Assembly (NCBI RefSeq): GCF_008000895.1
Contig: NZ_CP042823.1
Span: 4,381,001 to 4,445,000, forward strand
Length of the DNA stretch: 64,000 nt
Direction of reading: 5' to 3'
Origin: Methylobacterium sp. WL1
GTDB taxonomy: Bacteria > Pseudomonadota > Alphaproteobacteria > Rhizobiales > Beijerinckiaceae
This document shows, piece after piece, positions 34,325 through 42,559 of this stretch (positions within the stretch are counted from its first letter, which is position 1; each line of letters starts with the position of its first letter). Both the position numbers and the translations under genes were made by a program. Under the pieces are notes generated by a model. The model saw only the letters and a program-made list of their open reading frames with translations, was not told where the DNA came from and did not search any database.

Positions 34325-35422
34325 TTAGGAGCCCTCCGGTCCGCCCGCTGCGATATCTTCGCTCCGGTAGGCCATCGCGGGGGCGAGCCGCGCGATGTGC
34401 GGGGACCATTGCGCGCGCAGGTCGAGATAGGCTTGCACGGCTGCGTCATCCCGCAAGACCGCGATCCCCGCCTCGGCGAGCCGGGATGCGGCCCTGTCCC
34501 AATGGGCGCGCCACCGCTGCCGCGCCTCGGGATCGGCCGCCAGCGCCCGCGGCGGAGCCCCCGCCAGGAAGGCCGATTCCAGCGTGACGACCAGCCTGTG
34601 AGCCACCCGCCAGAGTGCTTCGACCGCCGCCGCCTCCCTCAGCAACGCCGCCTCCTCGCCCGCAAGTGTGCTGCGGATCAAGGACGCCGTATCGAGTGCG
34701 AGGTGAGCCTGCGCCGAGACCGAGTAGTACGGCTGCTGGAATCGGAAGTAGAACAACACCGGGTAGAAGTGATGCGCTTCCTTCATCTCGGCCATCGCGT
34801 CGCCCAGCGAGACCAGATGGCTGTACCCAGCGCTGAACTGCCCACAAGGCCCAAGGCGCGCCAGCAACTCACCCGCGTCGGACGTCTCCCCCGAGAGGAC
34901 GTGGAGCTGCAGCCCGAGTGCGTTGCGCCGCAGGAGGGCGCCGTAGACCTGCATGACGTAGGTCAGAACCAGCGAGGTCACGGACATCCCGATCAGCGAG
35001 TTCGCCAGGTAGACGACGCGGTAGGCGTCGTTCGTCGGCTTGAAGTCGCTGGCACCGACGATCGCCATGCTGCTGCCCCCGGCGTAGAGCGCGGTGAGGA
35101 AATCCGTGGGTGTGGGGCCGTTGCTCGCCTGCACGCCCGTGCCGAGGCCTGGATGGATGATCAGCGCCGCGCCGAGGGTCAGGCCGCCAGCCCAGAGCAG
35201 GACGTAGAGCAGAAGGATGACTGGTCCGCAGAACGACAGCACCGTACCGCGTCGTGAGCCGGCCGCCTCAGCAGCGCGGCGGAAGGCAATCCAGGTGAGA
35301 TGCGCGGCACGCTCGGCGAGCAGCCCGGTCCCGATGCGCGCGTACAGGACGGTGAGGAACACGTCGGAGAGGACGATCCCCATGACCAGGGCACCGGACG
35401 CGCGTTCGAGGGTGGACAGCAT
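34325..35422 (-). CDS. potassium-channel-like membrane protein with altered filter
   Basis: A 365-aa protein with membrane segments at about 10-30, 62-88 and 135-165. Between the last two lies a pore-loop-like segment, FLTALYAGGSSMAIVGASDF, followed by LANSLIGMSVTSLVLTYVMQ. This is the Ion_trans_2 layout. The selectivity-filter position reads AIVGASD instead of TVGYGD, so potassium selectivity is doubtful. The C-terminal 190 residues are cytosolic and helical. A GGAAC-N16-GGTT element lies upstream on the same strand. It may be an ion channel or a non-conducting sensor. Confidence 0.65.
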   Translation of the reverse strand: MLSTLERASGALVMGIVLSDVFLTVLYARIGTGLLAERAAHLTWIAFRRAAEAAGSRRGTVLSFCGPVILLLYVLLWAGGLTLGAALIIHPGLGTGVQASNGPTPTDFLTALYAGGSSMAIVGASDFKPTNDAYRVVYLANSLIGMSVTSLVLTYVMQVYGALLRRNALGLQLHVLSGETSDAGELLARLGPCGQFSAGYSHLVSLGDAMAEMKEAHHFYPVLFYFRFQQPYYSVSAQAHLALDTASLIRSTLAGEEAALLREAAAVEALWRVAHRLVVTLESAFLAGAPPRALAADPEARQRWRAHWDRAASRLAEAGIAVLRDDAAVQAYLDLRAQWSPHIARLAPAMAYRSEDIAAGGPEGS

Positions 35423-35472
35423 GGGCAGGCTTCCACGTGGCTTCCGGCGCCGCTCGCACCGCTCTCGGCGCG

Positions 35473-35497
35473 AACCGGCGGTTGCCGCCTCCGTTCC
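35473..35497 (-). promoter_or_regulatory. candidate EcfG-type promoter
   Basis: On the minus strand GGAAC is followed after 16 bp by GGTT, one mismatch from GGAAC-N16/17-CGTT. It lies 51 bp upstream of the channel-like gene start at 35422. Confidence 0.4.
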
Positions 35498-35521
35498 TGC
35501 GATATGTCCGTAGGACGATCC

Positions 35522-35755
35522 CTATCGTTCCTCCACGGATGGCCGCGCATCCAGGCCCGATCTCGCCGCTCGATCGGTCCGGTGGGCGGCCTGGGTGTCC
35601 AACCGATAGTGCCGGTCGACGGCGGTCCAGAACGCGATCCTCATCTCGGGACACCGGCGATCGAGCACCGCTTCGATCACCGCGATGGCTTCGCGCGCAC
35701 AGATGTCAGGGTCGTCTGGTTCGTATCGATCGTCCTGCGGAACGACATCGGTCAC
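35522..35755 (-). CDS. small hypothetical protein with AFWxAV motif
   Basis: Probable 77-aa protein starting at GTG 35755 behind CGGAG. It is acidic at the N-terminus (VPQDDRYEPDDPDICAREAI) and carries RIAFWTAVDRHYRLDT in the middle. The same R-[LI]-AFW-x-AV core occurs in the 69-aa protein coupled to the sigma factor at 7360. No annotated domain is recognised. It is divergent from the peptidoglycan-binding protein at 35995 and upstream of the channel-like gene. Confidence 0.5.
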   Translation of the reverse strand: MTDVVPQDDRYEPDDPDICAREAIAVIEAVLDRRCPEMRIAFWTAVDRHYRLDTQAAHRTDRAARSGLDARPSVEER

Positions 35756-35994
35756 GGCGGCACTCCGGGTCGGCGGGCAGCCGAGACACCCGCGTGGGCG
35801 CGAAAATGGCCCCGCACATCGCGCAGGGTGATCCGGGCATATCCGTAGGTTGGACGCGGTCCCTGTCCGCCCGCGCGGCAAGTCCTCTCCACGCCTCGGA
35901 AACCGTGCAACCAGGAGGTGTCCTGAGGGATCGTCCGTAGGAAACGGGTGCTGGCCGTGCCGGTTCGCCCCTACGTCACCAACAGGAGGTGTTC

Positions 35995-37173
35995 ATGAAA
36001 CTGAGGCATATCTTCCTCGCGAGCACGGTGCTCGTCGCATTGACCGGTGGTTACGCACAGGCTCAGCAATCGGCTGTCAGCAACCAGCGTGTGACCCAGG
36101 ACCAATCGGACGGGCAAGGCACTCAGATCTTCGTCAGCTCGGCGGGCGTGCGGCAGATCCAGCAGGCGTTGACCCAGAAGGGCTACAGCACGGGCAACGT
36201 GGACGGCCGCTGGAACTCGCAGACTGCGGCGGCGGCGCGCAGCTTCCAGCAGGCGCAGAATATGGAGCCGACCGGCACGCTCACCATCCCGCTGGTCTAC
36301 GGTCTTGGTCTCGAGCAGGACATCATCTCGGGCAATCGCGGCGGAAAGGCCGGGGACCAAGCGCGCGACCAGGGGACGAAGCAGGCCGACAACCAGCGCG
36401 TCGTCGTCGAGCGCGCGGATAGCCGCGGCACGCCCCTCTATGTCAGCCCCGCGGGCGTCAGGCAGATCCAGCAGGCCCTGAACCAGCAGGGGTGGAATAC
36501 CGGACAGGTGGATGGACGCTGGGGACCCGCGACCGTGCAGGCCGCGCGCAGCTACCAGCAGGTGCATGGGCTCGAGCCGTCGGGACGGCTCGAGGTTGGC
36601 CTGATCTCCGCACTCGGTCTAACCGATCCGATCTTCTCGGCCGGGCATGGCACAGGCCCGCAGGCTGCTAACGTGGCACGACCGCAGCCGACGCAGGCGA
36701 GCGGGTCGGGCGGCGACCGGCAGGTCGACAACCAGCGCATCGCCGTGGAGCGCACCGATACCCCCGGCGAACCGCTTTGGATGAATGCCGACGCAGTGCG
36801 CCAAATCCAGCAGGTGCTGAACCAGCGGGGCTATGCGGCCGGTCATCTCGACGGCAGCTGGAACAACGACACGACGATCGCGGCGACTCACTTCCAGCAG
36901 GCGCAGGGTCTCGAGCCGACCGGCACGTTGACCACCAACCTGCTAGCCTCGGTCGGCATGTCACGCTGGCAGCGGGGCGAGTTGCTGGGCGGCATGACGG
37001 CCCAGGCGAACGCGCCGGGCAATCCGAACCCACAGACGACCGGCTCCTTCAACCAAGCTGGGAATGCGGGCTCTGCCGCAACGAGCGCCGCGGGATCCGG
37101 CGACTCCGCGAAGTCCAATGCGCAAAGCGACCAGAATGGCAGCGATGCGCAGGGGACGTCGGGCGCGCGGTAG
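35995..37173 (+). CDS. exported protein with three peptidoglycan-binding-like repeats
   Basis: A 392-aa protein with a signal peptide (MKLRHIFLASTVLVALTGGY, cleavage near AQAQQ). Three homologous modules of the PG_binding_1 type sit at about 46-105, 146-205 and 258-318. Each has VRQIQQ(A/V)L..(Q/K)G(Y/W), a D-G-x-W turn and a FQQAQ or SYQQV helix followed by EP(T/S)G. The C-terminal 60 residues are Asn/Gln/Ser/Gly-rich and disordered. AGGAGG precedes ATG 35995. No catalytic domain is attached, so it is probably a wall-binding periplasmic protein. A hairpin follows. Confidence 0.85.
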   Translation: MKLRHIFLASTVLVALTGGYAQAQQSAVSNQRVTQDQSDGQGTQIFVSSAGVRQIQQALTQKGYSTGNVDGRWNSQTAAAARSFQQAQNMEPTGTLTIPLVYGLGLEQDIISGNRGGKAGDQARDQGTKQADNQRVVVERADSRGTPLYVSPAGVRQIQQALNQQGWNTGQVDGRWGPATVQAARSYQQVHGLEPSGRLEVGLISALGLTDPIFSAGHGTGPQAANVARPQPTQASGSGGDRQVDNQRIAVERTDTPGEPLWMNADAVRQIQQVLNQRGYAAGHLDGSWNNDTTIAATHFQQAQGLEPTGTLTTNLLASVGMSRWQRGELLGGMTAQANAPGNPNPQTTGSFNQAGNAGSAATSAAGSGDSAKSNAQSDQNGSDAQGTSGAR

Positions 37174-37235
37174 AGCGCTCGCCCGCCGAATTGGAGACCG
37201 GTTCGGCGTCGGCGAGCGCGTTGCATCAAGAACTG

Positions 37236-37274
37236 AGAGCCGTTCCCGATTGCAACGCGAGCGGGGACGGCTCT
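37236..37274 (+). terminator. 13-bp hairpin with one mismatch
   Basis: AGAGCCGTTCCCG pairs with CGGGGACGGCTCT around a 13-nt loop, 62 bp after the peptidoglycan-binding gene. Confidence 0.6.
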
Positions 37275-37389
37275 AGCCCAGCTCAGGCGGCGGACCTTGT
37301 GCTCGTCGCCACGTCGGTCGCCTGTCCGGCCTCCGAGCCGGGCGGGCGGTCGGTCCGAGGCTGGAGATCCCCGCTGCCAACGCAAGATT

Positions 37390-37790
37390 CTAGGCCAAGC
37401 GGCGGCAGCGGAGGCCGCGCAAGGTCTTCAGGCGGCGTACGAAGTTGTAGGCGCTGACGAAGTTGGCCAAGTGCCCACGGAGTTGCCCGTGGCGGTCGTC
37501 GTTGTAGCGCTTGACCGTTGCGTCCCCCGCCTTCGCGAGGGCAAGCACTCGATCGTGCCGTTCATCCGCTTTACCTAACCGTTCGTCGAGGCGAGGCGCT
37601 GTTTGATCAGCCGCGGTCGATACCGTTGCGAGCGCAGGCAAGTTCGAAGCTATGGGCCCAGAATATCTCGGCGGCTGCGATCGCCGCCATGATGATGGAA
37701 TTGGCCCGAGCGACGTTGCAGAGCGTGGTGAACTGGGTGCCGTTGTCGGTGAGCACCGTGTGCACATCCATAATGGCGGAGGAAGTCGCC
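37390..37790 (-). pseudogene. IS481-type transposase, C-terminal remnant
   Basis: On the minus strand, a segment reading MDVHTVLTDNGTQFTTLCN (second catalytic Asp region of the DDE domain) is followed after frame breaks by DATVKRYNDDRHGQLRGHLA and AYNFVRRLKTLRGL, the C-terminal end of IS481 transposases. Internal stops and shifts make it non-functional. The N-terminal half is absent here, but a matching half without this C-terminus exists at 5060-5409. Confidence 0.8.
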
Positions 37791-37837
37791 TGCGACCCGG
37801 CGCCCTGGATGATCCGCCGCGGCGCGGATGAGCTGGG

Positions 37838-38105
37838 ACCGCTCCATCACGACCGGCGAGCAATACGAGGTCGAGTTGGGCATTCGTAGCGCAGATGACA
37901 CCCATCGCTGGTTTCTGGCGCAACCGCAGACGGTCAGGGATGCGGCTGGGGCTGTGACCCAATGGGGCTGCACCGACACCCATATCGACGACCGGCGCCC
38001 CCAAGCGAAGGAGGAAGCCGTCCACTTTTTCGGCGGCTTTGCTTCAAAGCGGCCATTCTGCTTTCGGCCAGCATCGGACATGGAAAGTCTTGAGCTTCAG
38101 CTGCC
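37838..38105 (+). pseudogene. PAS-domain fragment
   Basis: About 55 codons encode the second half of a PAS_3 fold (YEVELGIRSADDTHRWFLAQ, then VRDAAGAVTQWGCTDTHIDD) and a RRPQAKEEA helix start. They then lose similarity in repeat-like sequence. Both ends are truncated. It is a piece of a sensor gene left beside the IS481 remnant. Confidence 0.7.
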
Positions 38106-38107
38106 TG

Positions 38108-39055
38108 TCAGAGTTCGAGCGTGACCTTCGTGCGGGCGCGGGAGACGCAAGGCATCATCCGGTCCTGACGTTTGGCGACTGGCAGCACCACATCGCGGTG
38201 GATGACGGTACCGTCCCGGTAGCCGCACTCGCAGGACCCGCACACGCCCATCTCGCAGGACGAGGGCATCGCGAAGCCGCGCTGGCGCAACACGTCGAGC
38301 AGTGAGACATCGGCCGGGACGTGGACGACCGCTCCAGTCGAGGCGATCAGTGCGTCGAAGGGTTCGGGTTTGTAGTTCTCGTCTGCCATTGGCACGAAGT
38401 GCTCGACATGCACCCGCTCCGCCGGCCATCCGGCGGCAGTGAGTCCGGTCTGCACCGCGTCGGTGAGCCGCTGAGGCCCGCAGGCGTAGACGTGGATGCG
38501 CTCGTCCGGAGATCCGAGTATTGCGGGACCGAAGCGCGAGCCTTCCGCGGAGAACCAGCAGCGGAGCCGGTCGCCGCAGAGGGCCAGCAACTCGGGTAGC
38601 AGTGGCGCTTGCTCGGCAGAGCGTGCGCAAAAGTGGAGGGTGAAGTCTGCACCGGTCGAAGCGAGGCGCCGGGCCATGGCGGCGAGCGGCGTCACGCCGA
38701 TTCCGCCGCCGATCAGCAGATGACGCTGCGCGTCGGCGGCGAGCCCGAAGTTGTTGCGCGGCTGCGAGACGTGCGCGACGGCGCCCGCAACCAAGTTGTT
38801 ATGCGTCCACAGCGAGCCGCCGCGACCGGCATCCTCACGCTTGATCGCCAGAACGTATCGGCCACGGTCGGCTGGATCGCCACAGAGCGAATACTGGCGC
38901 GTGCGGCCATCCGGTAGGCGCAGGTCGACATGCGCACCGGGCTCCCATGACGGAAGTTCGGGACGCTGAGGGTGGACGAGCGTCAGGCGCAGCACCTCCG
39001 GTGTGGTGGCGACTGCCTCTACGACCTTCAACTTCATGACGATGCGAGCGGACAC
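38108..39055 (-). CDS. PDR/VanB-type flavin and 2Fe-2S oxidoreductase
   Basis: A 315-aa electron-transfer protein. It has a ferredoxin-reductase-type FMN domain (about 7-105, RQYSLCGDP), an NAD domain (LIGGGIGVTPLAAMARRL, YACGPQRL), and a C-terminal plant-type 2Fe-2S ferredoxin domain with Cys ligands in SSCEMGVCGSCECG and MPCVSRA. Such proteins pass electrons from NADH to an oxygenase or other terminal enzyme. The start is probably GTG 39055, 5 nt after the MOSC stop, with ATG 39037 as alternative. No Rieske oxygenase is nearby. The MOSC protein is the obvious candidate partner. Confidence 0.88.
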   Translation of the reverse strand: MSARIVMKLKVVEAVATTPEVLRLTLVHPQRPELPSWEPGAHVDLRLPDGRTRQYSLCGDPADRGRYVLAIKREDAGRGGSLWTHNNLVAGAVAHVSQPRNNFGLAADAQRHLLIGGGIGVTPLAAMARRLASTGADFTLHFCARSAEQAPLLPELLALCGDRLRCWFSAEGSRFGPAILGSPDERIHVYACGPQRLTDAVQTGLTAAGWPAERVHVEHFVPMADENYKPEPFDALIASTGAVVHVPADVSLLDVLRQRGFAMPSSCEMGVCGSCECGYRDGTVIHRDVVLPVAKRQDRMMPCVSRARTKVTLEL

Positions 39056-39059
39056 CGGC

Positions 39060-39629
39060 TCAATCCACCAGCGAGATCGGGTCGCCCGGGCGGATGATCC
39101 CGCCACGCTCGATCCCACAGTTCAGGCCCGAGCGGTTGTAGAGCGGCAGGTAGACCGGCGATCCGAGTAGTTCCTCCAGGTACTTGCAAGGAAAATTGAG
39201 ACGACCGCCGCGCAGGATCACCTCACCCACTTGGAAGCGACGTCCCACAAGGTGATTGAGCGGTACGCCAAGCACCGTGAGGTTCCTACGGTGATCGATG
39301 GGCGCGAGGTTGATCGGGCCGCCCTGGAGAGGCGGATCGTTCCGCGCGAGGGCTTCGAGCACCTCCTGCTCAATGAGGGTGATCTCGCGGGTATCCGGCT
39401 TGGGCGAGTAGGTACCCGTCCCGAGGAAGTAGCGGTCACCTTCGATGCCGCGGCCGGCAACGCAGTGGGCCTCGTCCAATTCCTCCATCTCGTAGCTGGC
39501 TGCCGGCGCGATGTGAATGTTGAGCAGCGTGCCCTGCCAACCGGTCGCGCCGCCGGGCACGCCGATAGCTAACGAGCCGGCCGCATGCACGAAGGCCTCG
39601 ACGTGGCGGGGGGCGGAAGTCTCGCTCAT
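39060..39629 (-). CDS. MOSC domain protein
   Basis: A 189-aa protein spanning a single MOSC domain (VAGRGIEGDRYFLGTGTYS, ITLIEQEVLEAL, NLTVLGVPLNHLVGRRFQVG, and the cysteine in FPCKYLEELLG that corresponds to the Mo-cofactor ligand). MOSC proteins such as YiiM, YcbX and mARC reduce N-hydroxylated compounds using Moco. Its ATG overlaps the stop of the RidA gene (39626-39629), and the flavin/2Fe-2S reductase follows at once, so the three are an operon. The substrate is not known. Confidence 0.88.
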   Translation of the reverse strand: MSETSAPRHVEAFVHAAGSLAIGVPGGATGWQGTLLNIHIAPAASYEMEELDEAHCVAGRGIEGDRYFLGTGTYSPKPDTREITLIEQEVLEALARNDPPLQGGPINLAPIDHRRNLTVLGVPLNHLVGRRFQVGEVILRGGRLNFPCKYLEELLGSPVYLPLYNRSGLNCGIERGGIIRPGDPISLVD

Positions 39630-40018
39630 CGTGCCGGTCCCGTCGCCAGCGCGATCGCCTCGACCTCGACCAGCGCATCGCGGGGCAGACGCGCAACCTC
39701 GACGGTCGAACGCGCTGGTGCATCGCTGGGGAAGTGCTCGGCGTAGACGGCATTCATCGCGGCAAAGTCGTTCATGTCCTTCAGGAAGACGGTGGTCTTT
39801 GCCACGCTCCCGAGGCTGGCGCCCCCGGCCTCCAGCACGGCCGCAAGGTTCGAAAGTGAGCGGCGAGTTTGCGCTTCGATGCCTTCTGGGAACGCCCCGG
39901 TGGCCGGGTCGATCGGTAACTGCCCGGAAGCGAACACGAGGTCGCCGACGCGGGTCGCCTGCGCGTAGGGGCCGACGGCCGGGGCCGCATCCTTCGTGGC
40001 GATGATGGTCCTATCCAA
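39626..40018 (-). CDS. RidA family protein
   Basis: A 130-aa protein of the RidA/YjgF/UK114 family: VGPYAQATRVGDLVFASGQL near the N-terminus, TTVFLKDMNDFAAMN, and PARSTVEVARLP with the conserved Arg and a downstream Glu. RidA proteins hydrolyse reactive enamines and imines. Related family members act in pyrimidine and amine catabolism. It is first in the operon with the MOSC and reductase genes, and an AGTGGA-N6-TCCACT palindrome lies 46 bp upstream. Confidence 0.92.
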   Translation of the reverse strand: MDRTIIATKDAAPAVGPYAQATRVGDLVFASGQLPIDPATGAFPEGIEAQTRRSLSNLAAVLEAGGASLGSVAKTTVFLKDMNDFAAMNAVYAEHFPSDAPARSTVEVARLPRDALVEVEAIALATGPAR

Positions 40019-40063
40019 GTCCGTCTCCCCGTCTTGTGATCGCTTTCATCACTATTCCATCAT

Positions 40064-40081
40064 AGTGGATATTCGTCCACT
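40064..40081. promoter_or_regulatory. palindromic operator AGTGGA-N6-TCCACT
   Basis: A perfect 6-bp inverted repeat with a 6-bp spacer, upstream of the RidA operon and after the transporter gene. The TCCACT half-site occurs twice more in the intergenic region between the transporter and the XRE-cupin regulator, so this may be that regulator's binding site. Confidence 0.55.
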
Positions 40082-40113
40082 GCCTGGTCTGAATTTAGGC
40101 GCCGCGGAGCCGT

Positions 40114-41442
40114 TCAGTCTATCTGCCGGCGGGCAGTCTCTGGCGCTGCGAACGTCGCCACGAGGGTGATGCATGCGAGCACGATGAGGTAGACCGAGAT
40201 CGGCCACGTCGCCCCGCCGCTCCAGGCAAGCAGGGCTGCGGCGATAAGTGGCGTGAAGCCGCCGCTCAGTGCCGCGCCGACTTGGAAGCCAAGCGAGGCG
40301 CCGGTGTAGCGCAAGCGGGCATCGAACAGTTCGGACATCCACGCGGCCCCGGTCCCGAACATGATGCCCTGTCCAAAGCTCAGCGCCACCGCGACGGTCA
40401 GCGTGATGATCGTCGGGTCGCGCGTGTCGAGGAGCTTGAACATCGGGAAGGCGAAGGCGACCGAGAACAGGCAGGCCGCGATGAACAACGTTTTGCGTCC
40501 GTAGCGGTCGGACAGCCAGCCGAAGACGGGGATCGTGAAGAGTTCGATGACGGCGGCGACCAGGATGCCGTTGAGGATCACACTCCGTGACAGTCCGAGC
40601 TGGCCCGTGACGTACGAGATCGAAAAGACCGTCACGACGCTCACATACGCGATCTCTGAGACCTTCAGGCCGACGGCCTTCAGGAACATGCCGGGATGTT
40701 CGGTAAGGATCTCCATAACCGGCAACCGTGCCGTCACCGCGCGCGCTTTGATCCGCCTGAACGCCGGCGTCTCGTGAAGCCGCAGGCGGATGAACAGGCC
40801 GACCCCCACGAGGAGCGCGCTCGCCAGGAACGGAACACGCCAGCCCCAAGACAGGAACGCTGCCTCGGGCATCAGCCCTGTCAGCGCGAACGCGCCGATC
40901 GAGAGGATCACGCCGATCGGGTACCCGAGCTGGACGATGCTCCCGAAGAACCCGCGCCGTTCCGCCGGCACGCTTTCTACCACCATCAGTACGGCTCCGC
41001 CCCACTCGCCGCCGATTCCGATGCCCTGGACGAGGCGCAATGCTACCAAGAGGATAGGCGCGAGGATGCCGATCTGCCCATAGGTCGGCAGGCACCCGAT
41101 CAGAAAGGTGCCGAGACCCATGATCATCAGGGTTAGCGACAGCATGGCCTTGCGACCGATCCTGTCGCCGAAATGGCCGAAGACGGCCCCGCCCAGTGGA
41201 CGGGCTAGGAACCCGACGGCGTAAGAGCCGAACGCCGCGATCGTGCCGACTACCGGGTCGATGCTGGGGAAGAACAGCTTGTTAAAGACGAGAGCGCTGG
41301 CTGTGCCGTAGATCAGGAAATCGTACCACTCGACGGTGGTGCCGATGACGCTTGACCAGACGATTTGGCGCCGTTCTGCGATCGTGACCACGCCGGGCTC
41401 GGCGTTCCGCATCGCATCCGACGGCATCGTGGCATCGACCAT
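40114..41442 (-). CDS. MHS-type MFS transporter
   Basis: A 442-aa, 12-helix major facilitator of the metabolite:proton symporter (MHS) group: SVIGTTVEWYDFLIYGTASA at the start, the signature GHFGDRIGRKAML between helices 2 and 3, RLVQGIGIGGEWGGAVLM in helix 4/5, and GWLSDRYGRKT at the repeat. MHS members import small organic acids, betaines or amino-acid-like compounds. ATG 41442 is chosen; ATG 41427 is possible. It is divergent from the XRE-cupin regulator, with shared TCCACT sites, and probably brings in a substrate for the downstream catabolic genes. Confidence 0.9.
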   Translation of the reverse strand: MVDATMPSDAMRNAEPGVVTIAERRQIVWSSVIGTTVEWYDFLIYGTASALVFNKLFFPSIDPVVGTIAAFGSYAVGFLARPLGGAVFGHFGDRIGRKAMLSLTLMIMGLGTFLIGCLPTYGQIGILAPILLVALRLVQGIGIGGEWGGAVLMVVESVPAERRGFFGSIVQLGYPIGVILSIGAFALTGLMPEAAFLSWGWRVPFLASALLVGVGLFIRLRLHETPAFRRIKARAVTARLPVMEILTEHPGMFLKAVGLKVSEIAYVSVVTVFSISYVTGQLGLSRSVILNGILVAAVIELFTIPVFGWLSDRYGRKTLFIAACLFSVAFAFPMFKLLDTRDPTIITLTVAVALSFGQGIMFGTGAAWMSELFDARLRYTGASLGFQVGAALSGGFTPLIAAALLAWSGGATWPISVYLIVLACITLVATFAAPETARRQID

Positions 41443-41451
41443 GGGTGGGCA

Positions 41452-41477
41452 TCCACTTTCAGAGATGAATTTCCACT
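41452..41477. promoter_or_regulatory. paired TCCACT sites in divergent promoter region
   Basis: TCCACT at 41452-41457 and again at 41472-41477, 20 bp apart (two helical turns). They lie 10-35 bp upstream of the transporter start and inside the 171-bp region shared with the XRE-cupin gene. Confidence 0.45.
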
Positions 41478-41613
41478 CATAGCAATACAAGCCGCGTGCC
41501 AATCCTGGTGGGCGGTGGTCCGGGCGCGACCACGCCGCCTGTGCTAAGCACCGGTCGATCAGCCCCCAGCGCTCAGGGACGAGGAATGGCCGGGGGACTA
41601 GGACGAGACACAG

Positions 41614-42225
41614 ATGACGGTGACGACAGAGGTGCGGCGGGTCCGGATCGAAGCAGAGGCTCGCTCCCAGATCCAGGTGCTTGCTGACGAGATCCGACGC
41701 AGACGCAGGGAGCGGGATCTCTCCCTCGAGGCACTGGCGTCCCTGTCTGGGGTAAGCCGCTCGATGATCTCCAAGATCGAGCGCGGAGAAGCCGCGCCTT
41801 CGACAGTGGTGCTTTCACGCCTCGCTGAGGCGCTGGGTGTAACCTTCTCCAGGCTGATGTCACCCGCCACCGAAGTTGAGGTGCTGCTGATCCCGGCGTC
41901 CCGCCAGCCTGTGCTGCGCGATGAAGCTTCGGGCTTCCTACGCCGCTGCCTTTCTCCGGTGCTGCCCGGGCGAGGGATCGATTGGGTGCTCAACACGCTC
42001 CCGCCAGGCGCAACCACGGGAGAGTTCGTCGCCCACCGCCGCGGCGTGTCGGAATACATCTTCGTACTGAAGGGGCGCCTGCGCGCCACGATCGGCGACC
42101 GCGCGGTCGTGGTCGAAGAGGGCGACAGTTTGTATTTTGAAGCAGATGCCGGGCACACCTTCACCAATTTGGGCGCGGAGGCGTGCCAGTACTTCCTGGT
42201 GATCGACGCTACGCGTCTGCGCTGA
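41614..42225 (+). CDS. XRE family regulator with cupin sensor domain
   Basis: A 203-aa transcription factor. An N-terminal XRE HTH (about 22-80: EIRRRRRERDLSLEALASLS, VSRSMISKIERGEAAPST) is joined to a C-terminal cupin_2 domain (about 105-198: ISEYIFVLKGRL-like turn, VVEEGDSLYFEADAGHTFTN). Such regulators commonly control adjacent amine, amino-acid or purine catabolism and sense a small ligand in the cupin barrel. It is divergent from the MHS transporter and beside the solute-binding protein at 42560, so it is the likely local regulator of this cluster. Confidence 0.92.
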   Translation: MTVTTEVRRVRIEAEARSQIQVLADEIRRRRRERDLSLEALASLSGVSRSMISKIERGEAAPSTVVLSRLAEALGVTFSRLMSPATEVEVLLIPASRQPVLRDEASGFLRRCLSPVLPGRGIDWVLNTLPPGATTGEFVAHRRGVSEYIFVLKGRLRATIGDRAVVVEEGDSLYFEADAGHTFTNLGAEACQYFLVIDATRLR

Positions 42226-42306
42226 CTCTCGCCCGCGAGGGTGCTCCTCGCTCGGCCGGCTCAAAGGCAGTCAGCGTAAAATCAGCTAGATCTGGCCAGC
42301 CGCTTC

Positions 42307-42363
42307 GCGCCCTTCCCAGTCATGCGCAAAATCGTAGCTCTTTCCCGGAAGCGGACTTGTTGT
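42307..42363. repeat. dispersed intergenic repeat copy
   Basis: GCGCCCTTCCCAGTCAT...GAAGCGGACTTGTTG. It resembles 25426-25480. It lies within the 334-bp gap 42226-42559, which otherwise holds nothing recognised. Confidence 0.45.
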
Positions 42364-42559
42364 GCCGATCCAACTCGGTCGTTCAGCAGAGTGGCACTGG
42401 TCGCTGAAGCGGATAGATGAGTCGAACTCCGCAGGGCTTTCTCCCCCGACTAGGCCGCGGCCTCGTTCCTGCAAGCCGGGGTGCGACGGGTTCGGTGTGC
42501 GTTCCGGATCAGCGCTGGCAGTCGAGCGAAGACCGCCCGAGCAGAGTGAGAGTTGCCCG

